A DNA stretch of 64,000 nucleotides, from NCBI GenBank assembly GCA_038328705.1, contig JBBQMG010000001.1, forward strand, positions 16,172 through 80,171, written 5' to 3'. A program made the translations under genes and the position numbers. Positions within the stretch are counted from its first letter, which is position 1. Each line of letters starts with the position of its first letter. Source of the stretch: UBA668 sp038328705. GTDB lineage: Bacteria > Actinomycetota > Acidimicrobiia > Acidimicrobiales > Ilumatobacteraceae. Below, piece by piece: positions 42,037 through 50,601 of this stretch. The notes under the pieces were generated by a model. That model did not search any database. It was not told the DNA's origin and was given only the letters and a program-made list of their open reading frames with translations.

Positions 42037-42618
42037 ATGTTCACAGGAATCGTGGAAGAGATGGGAAGTGTTGCGGCCTTCGAGGGCATCCGCCTGCGTA
42101 TTGCAGCGCAACTCGTGTTGGAGGACGTACACCTGGGCGATTCGATCGCCGTCAACGGCTGCTGCCTGACCCTCGTGGAACAGGGAGAAGGATGGTGGGA
42201 AGCCGACGTCAGCGAGGAGACGCTGGCTCGCACCAGTCTGAACGGCATCACCGTCGGCTCGCCGCTGAACCTCGAGCGGTCGGTTCGACTGGCCGACCGC
42301 CTCGGCGGACACCTGGTGCAAGGCCACGTCGACGGCGTCGGGGAGGTGGTGCAACCGGTACCAGACCTGCAGGTACGCATCCCCACCGAGTTGATGAAGT
42401 ACGTGGTGGAGAAGGGTTCGATCACGGTGGACGGCGTCAGCCTCACCGTCGTGGCGCCGACCGCCGACACGTTCACCGTGGCGATCATTCCGCACACGTC
42501 GGAGGTGACGACGCTCGGCACCAAACGGCCGGGCGACCGAGTGAACATCGAGGTCGACGTGCTCGCCAAGTACGTCGAACGGCTACTCGCCGGCCATGTG
42601 GAAGCAGACGCAACATGA
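42037..42618 (+). CDS. ribE: riboflavin synthase, alpha chain
   Basis: 193 residues. Two homologous lumazine-binding halves are visible. The first starts MFTGIVEEMGSV with IAVNGCCLTLV; the second has GHLVQGHVDGVG and ITVDGVSLTVV. It dismutates two 6,7-dimethyl-8-ribityllumazine molecules to riboflavin. It is the first gene after the FMN riboswitch. Its stop overlaps the start of ribB (ATGA). Symbol follows the ribE usage for the alpha subunit (ribC in some species). Confidence 0.96.
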   Translation: MFTGIVEEMGSVAAFEGIRLRIAAQLVLEDVHLGDSIAVNGCCLTLVEQGEGWWEADVSEETLARTSLNGITVGSPLNLERSVRLADRLGGHLVQGHVDGVGEVVQPVPDLQVRIPTELMKYVVEKGSITVDGVSLTVVAPTADTFTVAIIPHTSEVTTLGTKRPGDRVNIEVDVLAKYVERLLAGHVEADAT

Positions 42619-43235
42619 GTGCCTTCAGCACCATCGAGCACGCCATCGCCCACCTCGCCGCAGGCGGCATCGTGGTCGTGGCCGACGACGAGAATCGCGA
42701 GAACGAGGGCGACCTCATCATGGCGGCCGATGCAGCCACGCCGGAAGCAATTGCGTTCTTCGTGCGCCACACCTCGGGTGTGATCTGCGCGGCCTTGCAG
42801 GGCGACACATGCGACGCACTGGAGTTGCCTCTGATGGTGCCGCCGGCCGCCAATTCCGACCAGTTCCGCACGGCCTTCACGGTCACCGTCGATCTCGCGA
42901 TCGGAACCACGACCGGCATTTCAGCCGCCGATCGCGCCGCCACACTGCGGGCTCTCGCCGACCCGACCACCACGCCGAACCAGCTCAACCGCCCGGGCCA
43001 CATCTTCCCGCTGCGCGCTCGCGCGGGCGGGGTGATGGAACGCCCCGGCCACACCGAAGCCGCCGTCGATCTCGCCCGCCTCGCCGGTCACTCGCCCGCA
43101 GGGGTGCTCAGCGAACTGGTGCTCGACGACGGGTCGATGGCACGTTTGCCGCAGCTGACGGACTTCGCCCGCCAGCACGGGCTACCGCTCATCTCAATTG
43201 CCGATCTCATCATTCACACAGGAGCCCTCGTATGA
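42615..43235 (+). CDS. ribB: 3,4-dihydroxy-2-butanone-4-phosphate synthase
   Basis: 206 residues from ATG 42615 in the ribE stop. The metal and substrate motif DDENRENEGDLIMAAD is present, as are TGISAADRAATLRAL and RPGHIFPLRARAGGV, followed by GHTEAAVDLARLAG. The length equals the DHBP synthase domain alone: no GTP cyclohydrolase II domain is attached, unlike the RibBA fusion usual in actinomycetes. It makes the four-carbon precursor for lumazine from ribulose-5-phosphate. Overlaps ribH by 4 bases. Confidence 0.96.
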   Translation: MSAFSTIEHAIAHLAAGGIVVVADDENRENEGDLIMAADAATPEAIAFFVRHTSGVICAALQGDTCDALELPLMVPPAANSDQFRTAFTVTVDLAIGTTTGISAADRAATLRALADPTTTPNQLNRPGHIFPLRARAGGVMERPGHTEAAVDLARLAGHSPAGVLSELVLDDGSMARLPQLTDFARQHGLPLISIADLIIHTGALV

Positions 43236-43702
43236 CCACGTTTCACGGACAGATGAATGGCGCAGGCCTGCGCGTCGCATTGGTGTGCAGCCGCTTCAAC
43301 GACCTCATCGTCGGCCGCTTGGAGGCAGGCGCTCGCGATGCGCTCACTCGGCACGGCACTGACATCGACGCGATCGACACTGTGTGGGTGCCAGGCGCGT
43401 GGGAGATTCCGATGGCAGCGCAAGCCCTGGCCGCCAGTGGTCGCTACGACGCAATCGTTGCCCTCGGTGCCGTCATGCGCGGCGCGACGTACCACTTCGA
43501 GGTGATCGCGAACCAGAGCGCTGCCGGCCTCACACGCGTTGCCCACGACACTGGCGTGGTGGTCACCAACGGCATCATCACTGTCGACACGATGGACCAG
43601 GCGCTGGAACGGGCGGGCAGCAAGGCCGGCAACAAGGGTGCGGATGCGGCCCTCGCTGCGCTGGAAACGGTCAACGTGATTCGTGCTGCAATAGTTGTGT
43701 AA
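43232..43702 (+). CDS. ribH: 6,7-dimethyl-8-ribityllumazine synthase
   Basis: 156 residues. The family features are VCSRFNDLIVGRLEAGARDA, VPGAWEIPMAAQALA and GAVMRGATYHFEVIA, the last holding the catalytic His region. It condenses the ribB product with the pyrimidine precursor. The stop codon lies inside the 16-bp palindrome at 43699-43714. No ribA or ribD is in the window, so the pathway is completed elsewhere in the genome. Confidence 0.96.
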   Translation: MTTFHGQMNGAGLRVALVCSRFNDLIVGRLEAGARDALTRHGTDIDAIDTVWVPGAWEIPMAAQALAASGRYDAIVALGAVMRGATYHFEVIANQSAAGLTRVAHDTGVVVTNGIITVDTMDQALERAGSKAGNKGADAALAALETVNVIRAAIVV

Positions 43703-43714
43703 TACAAGTATTAC
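43699..43714. promoter_or_regulatory. perfect palindrome GTAATAC-AA-GTATTAC, candidate operator
   Basis: A perfect 7-bp inverted repeat with a 2-base centre, AT-rich in a GC-rich neighbourhood. It overlaps the ribH stop codon and lies 17 bp before ATG of the PPOX gene. Its size and position suit an operator for a dimeric repressor, but no regulator can be named. Confidence 0.5.
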
Positions 43715-43730
43715 GCGTAGCCTCGGATGC

Positions 43731-44114
43731 ATGCTGAACACCGACATCCGCGACCTCGCTCGCGCCAAGAACTTCGCCGCGCTCACCGTCATCCCCAAGT
43801 CCGGCCACCCGATGACGCACGTGATGTGGGTCGACGCCGACGACGAGCACATCCTCATCAACACCGAACTTGGCCGCGCCAAGGCAACCGCCATGGACAA
43901 CGACCAGCGCGTGACGGTCGCCGTGTGGGACGCTGAGAACCCCTACCACTATGCCGAAGTGCGTGGCACGGTGGTAAGCACCACCGTTGGCCAGGAAGCG
44001 GCCGACCACATCAATGCGGTCAGTCAGAAGTACACCGGGGGGCCATACGCCTTTGGTGCCACCGATGCACGAATCATCTACCGCATCGCCCCCGACAAAC
44101 AGCGCATCCAGTAG
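43731..44114 (+). CDS. PPOX-class flavin/F420-binding protein
   Basis: 127 residues from ATG 43731. The split beta-barrel of the pyridoxamine-phosphate-oxidase superfamily is suggested by NFAALTVIPKSGHPMTHVMW, HILINTELGRAKATAMDNDQ and YHYAEVRGTVVST. Many actinomycete members of this size bind F420 rather than FMN and reduce small organic substrates. I cannot decide the cofactor. It follows the rib operon with its own candidate operator upstream. Confidence 0.85.
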   Translation: MLNTDIRDLARAKNFAALTVIPKSGHPMTHVMWVDADDEHILINTELGRAKATAMDNDQRVTVAVWDAENPYHYAEVRGTVVSTTVGQEAADHINAVSQKYTGGPYAFGATDARIIYRIAPDKQRIQ

Positions 44115-44216
44115 CTCAGGGTCCTCGAAGGTTGGGCTGACCAGGGGCGCCAGGAAACTTCGACTTCGGCGCGGTCGCGCTTGAGAACAGCCTCCCAGCG
44201 GCCGATGAACGTTGGC

Positions 44217-45182
44217 ATGACTTCTACCTTGGCCTCCGATCGCACTCCCGCGCCCTCCGGGCCGAACTCGCTGGCGCGCTCCCTTGTGGCGAGCATCAGC
44301 TCGGTTCTGGCCGGTCGCCACTACCAGATCGAAGTTGCCACTGCCTGTGTATTGGCGGGCGGTCACCTGCTGGCCGAAGACATCCCCGGCGTTGGCAAGA
44401 CGTTGCTGGCCCAGACCGTCGCCGCCTCCCTGGGCGGGTCGTTCGCCCGCGTGCAGGGCACGGCCGATCTGCTACCGGCAGACGTGGTGGGGTCGCTAGC
44501 ACCCAACGCCGACGGATTCGGGCTGCACTTTCGCCCGGGCCCCGTATTCGCGAATGTGGTGCTGTTCGACGAACTCAACCGTGCCAATCCACGCACGCAG
44601 TCGGCGTTGCTGGAAGTGATGGAGGAGGGACACATCACTGTCGATGGCATCACACATCCGGTGCCGGCCCCGTTCCTGGTCATCGCCACACAGAACCCGG
44701 TGGAGATGGCCGGCACCTACCCACTGACCGAAGGCGTGACCGACCGCTTCATGGCCGCCATCAGCCTCGGCCGCGCAACGGCTGAGGAAGAGGTGGAGGT
44801 GCTCACCGGTCGCCGCGGTCGCGCCCGCCTTGGCAGCGTGAGCCGTGTTGCCACGATGGAGGAACTCACTGCATGTCGCGAACAGGTGCTGCAGGTCCAC
44901 CTGGCCGACGCAGTGGCGGCATACGCGGTCGGGATTCTGCATGCAACTCGTGCGCATCAACGTGTTCGATTGGGTGCATCTACCCGCGGCGGAGTGGCGA
45001 TGATTGCGTTGGCGAAGGCATTCTCGGTGATGGATGGGCGCGACTTCGTCGCTCCGCACGACGTCGCCTGCGCTGCGCAGTGTGCACTGGCCCACCGGCT
45101 GGTACTGGTCGCACAGGACCGCACGTCAGCCACGGCGGTCGTGGCGGAGTGCGTCGCTGCGGTGCAGGCGCCACGCCGTTGA
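44217..45182 (+). CDS. MoxR-family AAA+ ATPase
   Basis: 321 residues from ATG 44217 (ATG 44205 possible). Walker A is GVGKT in AEDIPGVGKTLLAQTVA, Walker B VVLFDELNRANPRTQSALLE, and sensor 1 lies in FLVIATQNPVEMAGTYPL. MoxR ATPases act as chaperones that mature neighbouring proteins, commonly encoded with DUF58 and transglutaminase proteins. That is the case here: the next gene starts inside its stop codon (TTGA). Confidence 0.95.
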   Translation: MTSTLASDRTPAPSGPNSLARSLVASISSVLAGRHYQIEVATACVLAGGHLLAEDIPGVGKTLLAQTVAASLGGSFARVQGTADLLPADVVGSLAPNADGFGLHFRPGPVFANVVLFDELNRANPRTQSALLEVMEEGHITVDGITHPVPAPFLVIATQNPVEMAGTYPLTEGVTDRFMAAISLGRATAEEEVEVLTGRRGRARLGSVSRVATMEELTACREQVLQVHLADAVAAYAVGILHATRAHQRVRLGASTRGGVAMIALAKAFSVMDGRDFVAPHDVACAAQCALAHRLVLVAQDRTSATAVVAECVAAVQAPRR

Positions 45183-48067
45183 ACCGACCTGCGGGCCCAG
45201 CGCGTGGCGCGGCGTCTCTCGGCGTCGCGTGGGTGCTCGCGGCGATGATCGCGGCGCTCACCGGCGCGGCGGCCGTCGTGATCATCCTGGCCGTCGGTTT
45301 GGTGGTGTTCGTTGCGAGTGCGCTCGACGGTTGGTGGTCCACCCGCAGGTCAGTTGCGCCAACGGTCACCGTCGCAACACTGGCCGTCGCCGATAGCGAG
45401 TTGGTATGGCAGGTACATTCGAGCGCACCCCACCGGGTCCACGTCGAGCTACGTGTCGAAGAGCAGTTGGTCGCGAGTGGCTGGATGCAGCCCGGCACGA
45501 ATCGTCTCATTGGCGTCGCCCCACGGCGCGGCGTGTACGAGCAGGTCGACGTGCGCCGATCGAGCGCCGGCACACTCGGCAATGTGTGGTGGCGCCTCAC
45601 AAGCACAGTTCCGATCGCCCGACTGTTCGTCGCTCCCTCGGCAGCGCTCACCGGTGCTGCGTACGAGCAGCTTGGTAGCGACGAGCACGTCGACCAGATA
45701 CCGAGCCCAGCCCCCGGCCGAGACGAGATCGACGGTGTACGCACCTGGCGACAGGGCGACGAACTGACAGCAATCCACTGGCCGGCAACGCTGCGCAGCG
45801 GCGAGTTCGTCGTACGCCAGCGACTGAACGATGTGGCGGAGCAATGGACAGTGCACGCGCAAACCGGCACTGCCGATGCGAGCGAAGAAGCCGCTCGCGT
45901 ACGCGACGCGCTGGAACGCGGCCTGGCCGCGGGCGCGGCGGCCGCAGTGCGCGTCGACGGTGACGAACCAACGGTCGTGCCTGACCGCGACGCGGCGATC
46001 CGATGGAGCGCAGCCTTCGAACCGGGTGGCGCCCGGCCCGAGGAGCCAGCACTGGCATGGTGGCGGCGCCCACTCGCGCTGTCCTCCCCCGAACCGACTG
46101 CCGACCTGACGCCAAGGGCACGGTGGGCCGTCGCACTCGCGGCGGCCGTCCCGCCGCTGATGCTGCTCGAGCCGCTCGGCTACGGACCGCTCGAGTTCGG
46201 CGCTGTTCTCGCTGCGATCGCACTGAGCGCGCTGCTGTCGATGCGCGGCCCGACGCACCGCAAGAACCTTCGCCAGGCCGGTGGGTTGCTGGCCGGTATC
46301 GCCGTCGGCGCGACCCTCATCGACCTGAGTGTCATCGACAGCGTCATCACCTCGCTGCGCTTCTTGTTGCCGCAGATGTTGGTCACGCTGGTGGTGGTGC
46401 AGGGCTTCGAATGCGTCGACCGACGATCGGCCCGCGTCACGCTTGCCTCCGCAGCGATGTTGACGGCCTACGCGGCGGGCATTCGCGTGGATGATCGCCT
46501 GGCGGCGTGGCTTGCGGTCGCACTGCTTGGTCTGGCGTGCGGCTCGAACGCCATCACTCGTGCAGACCGTTCACCGGGGGGGCGGACCGTCCGACGGGTC
46601 GGAAGTCGCACTGGATTCGCGATTGTCGCCGCGCTCTCGGTGTTGGCCGTGCTCGCCGCAGTTCCGATTCCAGATGGACCCGCGCAGCTGACGCTCCCCA
46701 GTTGGTTGGAGGACTACCGGCCGACGCCCAGCGATGGAGCGTTGGTGGCGGCCGACGGCTCGCCTCTGCTCGGCGGGACCGTGGTGACCGCTCGGTCCGG
46801 TAGCGGCGCGGGTGGGTACCCGGGGTTCAGCCCGACAATGGACACGTCGTTGCGCGGTGCACTCGGGAACGACGTGGTGCTTCGGGTACGCGCACCGTTC
46901 GCCGATTTCTGGCGCGGACAGACCTTCAACAATTTCGATGGTCGCTCGTGGACCGTCGACGCCAATGCCGGGGTGCGATCCGATGGCCCGGACCACACGA
47001 TCGAGCCGACCAGTGGTGACGTGCCACGCAACGACAGCGAACAGTTCATCCAAACCTTCTACGCCCAGGTGAATCTTCCCAACATCGTGTTCGCCGCCAG
47101 CCGCGCCGAGCGCGTGCTGCTGGAAGCTCCCCTGTGGGCTCGGCCAGACGGGGCGCTTCGCGCAGAAGTGGTGCTGCCAGCGGGAAGTGCCTACACCGTG
47201 GTGTCGCAGCGGTCCGGGGCCACTGCCGAAGGCCTACGCGCGGAGGGCAACATCGCCAGCGCAAACACCCCCGCTGCTTTCCTACAGCTGCCGCCAAGCA
47301 CAACTTCGCGAACGCAGGAACTGGCAGCGCAGTTGGCTGCACCGACCACCTACGACACCATTCTTGCGATTCAGGCATGGCTGTCCCTGAACGTCAGCTA
47401 CGACCTGTTCGCACCCGTTCCGCCCGAAGGCACCGACGCCGTGGACAACTTCCTGTTCGAGTCGAAGAAAGGCTTCTGCGAGCAGATCGCGACCGCGACC
47501 GCAATCATGTTGCGCTCCCTCGGCGTGCCAGCGCGCATCGCCACCGGTTACGTGCCGAGTGGCCGTGACGAGATTGCCGGCGTGTGGATCAGCCGCGCGA
47601 GCGACGCGCACGCTTGGGTGGAGGTGCGCTTCCCGAACTACGGCTGGGTGGCATTCGACCCGACTGCCTCGGTGCCGTTGTCCGGCGAGGCAGCGCGGCC
47701 GAGCATCGGCGCAGAGGTTGCCAAAGCGCTCGCTCGTGCCATCAGCAACCACATCACGGTCATCGTGCTCGCCGCACTGGCATCTGCGATGCTGCTGTTG
47801 GTAGGTCGAGCTCTCGCACGTTGGTGGCAGCGCCGACGACGCGGCAAGTGGGGTGTGCTGCAGGATCGCTTCGTCGCCACTGCGGTCCAACGAGGGGCGG
47901 AGCCGAACGCACCGAATGCAGCGCTGGCGGTGGTGTTCGACGCGGTTGCCGCCAACGAACTGGCCGCCACGCTCGATGCGTCCGCGTTCTCCGCCGAATG
48001 GGTGGACAACGACGATGTGTACCGGGAGTCACTCGATGTTCTGCGCGAACTCGAGCGCTCGCGGTAG
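45179..48067 (+). CDS. fused DUF58 + TgpA-like transglutaminase membrane protein
   Basis: 962 residues from TTG 45179, which overlaps the moxR stop. The first ~300 residues are DUF58-like: two helices, then DEIDGVRTWRQGDELTAIHW near residue 190. A block of about six helices (residues ~320-510) corresponds to the TgpA N-terminal domain. Next comes an exported transglutaminase-like domain with catalytic Cys in KKGFCEQIATATAIMLRSLG, His in SDAHAWVEVRF and Asp in WVAFDPTAS. A last helix (VIVLAALASAMLLLVGRALA) leads to a cytoplasmic tail. In most genomes these are separate genes beside moxR. Confidence 0.88.
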   Translation: MNRPAGPARGAASLGVAWVLAAMIAALTGAAAVVIILAVGLVVFVASALDGWWSTRRSVAPTVTVATLAVADSELVWQVHSSAPHRVHVELRVEEQLVASGWMQPGTNRLIGVAPRRGVYEQVDVRRSSAGTLGNVWWRLTSTVPIARLFVAPSAALTGAAYEQLGSDEHVDQIPSPAPGRDEIDGVRTWRQGDELTAIHWPATLRSGEFVVRQRLNDVAEQWTVHAQTGTADASEEAARVRDALERGLAAGAAAAVRVDGDEPTVVPDRDAAIRWSAAFEPGGARPEEPALAWWRRPLALSSPEPTADLTPRARWAVALAAAVPPLMLLEPLGYGPLEFGAVLAAIALSALLSMRGPTHRKNLRQAGGLLAGIAVGATLIDLSVIDSVITSLRFLLPQMLVTLVVVQGFECVDRRSARVTLASAAMLTAYAAGIRVDDRLAAWLAVALLGLACGSNAITRADRSPGGRTVRRVGSRTGFAIVAALSVLAVLAAVPIPDGPAQLTLPSWLEDYRPTPSDGALVAADGSPLLGGTVVTARSGSGAGGYPGFSPTMDTSLRGALGNDVVLRVRAPFADFWRGQTFNNFDGRSWTVDANAGVRSDGPDHTIEPTSGDVPRNDSEQFIQTFYAQVNLPNIVFAASRAERVLLEAPLWARPDGALRAEVVLPAGSAYTVVSQRSGATAEGLRAEGNIASANTPAAFLQLPPSTTSRTQELAAQLAAPTTYDTILAIQAWLSLNVSYDLFAPVPPEGTDAVDNFLFESKKGFCEQIATATAIMLRSLGVPARIATGYVPSGRDEIAGVWISRASDAHAWVEVRFPNYGWVAFDPTASVPLSGEAARPSIGAEVAKALARAISNHITVIVLAALASAMLLLVGRALARWWQRRRRGKWGVLQDRFVATAVQRGAEPNAPNAALAVVFDAVAANELAATLDASAFSAEWVDNDDVYRESLDVLRELERSR

Positions 48068-48095
48068 GTACCAGCCTCGCCTACTATCCCGCCCG

Positions 48096-48674
48096 ATGCC
48101 GCGCTTCGACGACAAGTACTACCAACGCTTCTACGGCGCCGTGGGTGTGCATGACCACGAGCAGATCGGCCATCTGGCGACGGCGGTGCACGAGATGTGC
48201 GCGTGGTGGGGCGTGCCACCGACGTCCGTGCTGGATGTTGGCGCCGGACTGGGCATGTGGCGCGACTGGTATCGAACGCAGCATCCGGCAGTGCGCACCC
48301 TGTCGGTCGACATCAGCGAACACGCGTGTTCGAAGTGGGGTCACGAGCAGCGCGACATCTCCATCTGGAAGCCGTCGAAGAAGTTCGACCTCGTGGTGTG
48401 CCATGGCGTGCTGCACTACCTCGACGACAGCGGTGCCGAGAACGCCATCGTCAACCTCGCAGCGGCCACCCGCAATGTGATCTATCTCGAGCTACCCACC
48501 GCGCACGACCTTGCGGAAGTCGTCGACCCTGAACGCACCGACATGGAGGTGCACCATCGCAGCGGCGACTGGTACCGGGCTCGACTGAACAAGCACTTCA
48601 AACAGGCGGGCGCCGGGTTGTGGGTGCGCCACGGCACGATACCGCTCTACGAGTTGGAAGCCGCTTCGCCCTAG
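48096..48674 (+). CDS. class I SAM-dependent methyltransferase
   Basis: 192 residues from ATG 48096. Motif I is SVLDVGAGLGMWRDW, motif II TLSVDISEHACSKWG, and motif IV FDLVVCHGVLHYLDDS. These define a small free-standing Rossmann methyltransferase. The substrate cannot be predicted; the absence of extra domains suggests a small molecule. It lies 28 bp after the transglutaminase gene and its stop overlaps the stop of the convergent thiolase gene by 4 bases. Confidence 0.88.
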   Translation: MPRFDDKYYQRFYGAVGVHDHEQIGHLATAVHEMCAWWGVPPTSVLDVGAGLGMWRDWYRTQHPAVRTLSVDISEHACSKWGHEQRDISIWKPSKKFDLVVCHGVLHYLDDSGAENAIVNLAAATRNVIYLELPTAHDLAEVVDPERTDMEVHHRSGDWYRARLNKHFKQAGAGLWVRHGTIPLYELEAASP

Positions 48675-49735
48675 ATGCGCTCGATGATGGTGGCCGTGGC
48701 CATGCCGCCGCCGGTACACATCGTCACCAGACCAGTCTGCAGGTCGCGTCGCTCCAACTCGTCGAGCAGAGTGCCGATCAGCATCGCGCCGGTAGCGCCG
48801 ATGGGATGACCCAGCGCCATCGCGCCGCCGTTGACGTTGACCTTGTTCCAGTCGGCTCCGGTGTGTCGCAGCCACTTCTGCAGTACGGCGGCAAATGCCT
48901 CGTTGACCTCGAACAGGTCGATGTCGGCGAGCGTCATTCCGGCCTTCTTCAGCACCAGGTCGGTAGCTGGCCCAGGGGCGGTGAGCATGATGACGGGCTC
49001 GTCACCGGCGGTCGCAGCCATCGTCACCTTGGCGCGCGGTGTGTAACCCTGCGCACGCCCGTATTCGGGAGAGGTGAGCAGCACTGCGGCAGCACCGTCG
49101 ACGACACCTGACGAGTTTCCACCGTGGTGCACATGGCGAATCTCGCCGATGTGCGGGTACGCCTTGCGGGCGGTCTCGTCGATGGTCAGCTCACGGCCGC
49201 CCATCGTGTGGTTGCCCATGCCGGCGAACGCAGGCGCCAACTTGGCGAGGTCGGCCAAAGTGGTGCCGGCGCGAGGGTGCTCGTCGTGGTCGAGAGCGAG
49301 TGTGCCGTCGTCGTGGAAGATCGGCACGAGCGAGCGCTCGAAGCGGCCCTCGGCGATGGCCTCGGCGGCACGGTTCTGACTGTCCACGGCCAACTGGTCC
49401 AGCTCCTCGCGCGAGAAGCCTTCGACGCTGGCAATCAGATCGGCGCTGATGCCCTGCGGCACCATGTCGTACTGGTCGCGCAGGTGGTTGTTGTTGGCGG
49501 TGAAGCCGTCGACATGCATCGGTGCTGGACGTGACATGCTTTCCACGCCCCCGGCCACGACCATGTCCTGGAAGCCGGCGAGGATGCCCATCGAGGCAAA
49601 GTTGACGGCCTGCTGGCCACTGCCGCAGAAGCGGTTGAGCGTGACGCCCGGCGCCTGCACGCTCCACCCGGCGTCGAGCGCCGCCATGCGAGCGATGTCC
49701 ATCGAGTGGTCGCCGCTGCCGGCGCCACAACCCAT
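48671..49735 (-). CDS. acetyl-CoA acetyltransferase (thiolase), N-terminally truncated
   Basis: 354 residues from ATG 49735. The acylation cysteine is in TLNRFCGSGQQAVNFASMG at residue 37, whereas it normally stands near residue 90, so about 50 residues of the first Rossmann-like lobe are missing. Downstream motifs are intact: VNEAFAAVLQKWL, NVNGGAMALGHPIGATGAML and CTGGGMATA. No ATG, GTG or TTG occurs between ATG 49735 and the in-frame stop at 49849-49847, and that stretch does not resemble a thiolase. A 45-bp repeat lies in it. Either a shortened protein is made or this is a decaying gene. The family condenses or cleaves 3-ketoacyl-CoA. Confidence 0.82.
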   Translation of the reverse strand: MGCGAGSGDHSMDIARMAALDAGWSVQAPGVTLNRFCGSGQQAVNFASMGILAGFQDMVVAGGVESMSRPAPMHVDGFTANNNHLRDQYDMVPQGISADLIASVEGFSREELDQLAVDSQNRAAEAIAEGRFERSLVPIFHDDGTLALDHDEHPRAGTTLADLAKLAPAFAGMGNHTMGGRELTIDETARKAYPHIGEIRHVHHGGNSSGVVDGAAAVLLTSPEYGRAQGYTPRAKVTMAATAGDEPVIMLTAPGPATDLVLKKAGMTLADIDLFEVNEAFAAVLQKWLRHTGADWNKVNVNGGAMALGHPIGATGAMLIGTLLDELERRDLQTGLVTMCTGGGMATATIIERI

Positions 49736-49771
49736 GATCGCCCGAGTCGTACGTTCGACCGCAGGGTTCCA

Positions 49772-49816
49772 CGCTGGTTCGGAATGTTGCCCAGACGTTG
49801 AGATTCGGTACCAGCG
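49772..49816 (-). repeat. 45-bp structured palindromic element, family S copy 2
   Basis: On the minus strand the arms are CGCTGGT and ACCAGCG, the inner stem is GAAT/ATTC, and the loop ends GGGCAAC. It matches copy 1 at all but about 11 of 45 positions and has the same length. It stands 37 bp upstream of the first start codon of the truncated thiolase gene, in the same orientation as that gene. Confidence 0.82.
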
Positions 49817-49951
49817 TCGGCGACTTCCTGAAAGCTGGGTGAGGTATCAGATCTGACGGGTGGCTGACGGCGGTAGGCTCGTCAAAGTCTCGTGCCGGTC
49901 CTATTTTGACGTCCGCCAGGGGTCAGTAGCCCTCTTGCCGCGAAGGAACCT

Positions 49952-50314
49952 ATGCCCACCACCAAGAAGACCGCAGACGACAAACTCGCCGAAGATCGCC
50001 CGATCATTGCCAAGGCCGCTCCGGTGAAGGCGCCGGCCAAGCCGCGCAAGGCAGCCACCAAGCGTGGCGTCAAGCCCAACTCGGTACTCGCTGAGGATCA
50101 CACTCCCAGCGAAGCCATTGCGCACGCGATCCGTATGGAGTTCGGCGATCTGAGCCCATCGGTCAACCGCATCATGAACGCTGGCCTGCACGAAGCCGGC
50201 ACGATGCACGCCATCACCCTGTTTCGTGAATCGCTGGGCGTCCCGGGTGACGAAAACCGCAATCCGATGGTCGCGATCGAAGCTGGCCGCCTGATTCCTG
50301 ATACGACTGCCTGA
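49952..50314 (+). CDS. small basic protein of unknown function
   Basis: 120 residues from ATG 49952 behind a GCGAAGGA site. The first ~45 residues are Lys/Ala/Pro-rich (AAPVKAPAKPRKAATKRGVK), resembling histone-H1-like tails of actinomycete DNA-binding proteins. The remainder is a compact helical part (TPSEAIAHAIRMEFGDLSPS followed by VNRIMNAGLHEAGTMHAITL). I do not recognise the family. It is followed 22 bp later by a second Lys-rich gene with a strong ribosome site, so the two are probably co-expressed. Confidence 0.72.
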   Translation: MPTTKKTADDKLAEDRPIIAKAAPVKAPAKPRKAATKRGVKPNSVLAEDHTPSEAIAHAIRMEFGDLSPSVNRIMNAGLHEAGTMHAITLFRESLGVPGDENRNPMVAIEAGRLIPDTTA

Positions 50315-50336
50315 GCAAGAACCCAAGGGAGGGCAC

Positions 50337-50444
50337 ATGCCCGAAAAGTCACCTCAAAAGCCGGCCGCCAAGAAGGCGGGAAAGTCGCTCAAAGAAAAGC
50401 GCGACGTCAAGAAGGCAAAGCAGGCCGACCGTAAAAACGGTTGA
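50337..50444 (+). CDS. 35-residue Lys-rich protein
   Basis: ATG 50337 is preceded by AAGGGAGGG at the right spacing. The product has 11 lysines and two arginines in 35 residues (KKAGKSLKEKRDVKKAKQAD is the core). Small proteins with a KSLKEKR core recur in actinomycetes, from memory; no function is known to me. The TGA stop sits in GGT-TGA-T, and the next reading frame (+1) stays open into the ParB-like gene. Confidence 0.72.
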   Translation: MPEKSPQKPAAKKAGKSLKEKRDVKKAKQADRKNG

Positions 50445-50601
50445 TCCGCGGCCGGAGCCCGGTGAAGGGGATAGCGAGTGGTCCGGTCGCGTCCAGACGC
50501 TGCTCGATGTCACCCGACTTCCACTACGCGACCTGCTACTCGATCCAGGTGATGAACTGTCACTCGCCAACGACCCATCGGTAGCTTCCGATGCGTCATT
50601 C

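Noticed and set aside
44873..45178. Extension of the DUF58-transglutaminase frame into moxR
   Set aside because: It lies in a different frame of the moxR gene and is Cys/Arg-rich nonsense; TTG 45179 at the moxR stop gives the expected N-terminal helix.
50420..50444. A -1 slippery heptamer at GTAAAAACGG
   Set aside because: The downstream frame is reached by +1, not -1, and the heptamer does not fit the X-XXY-YYZ pattern.
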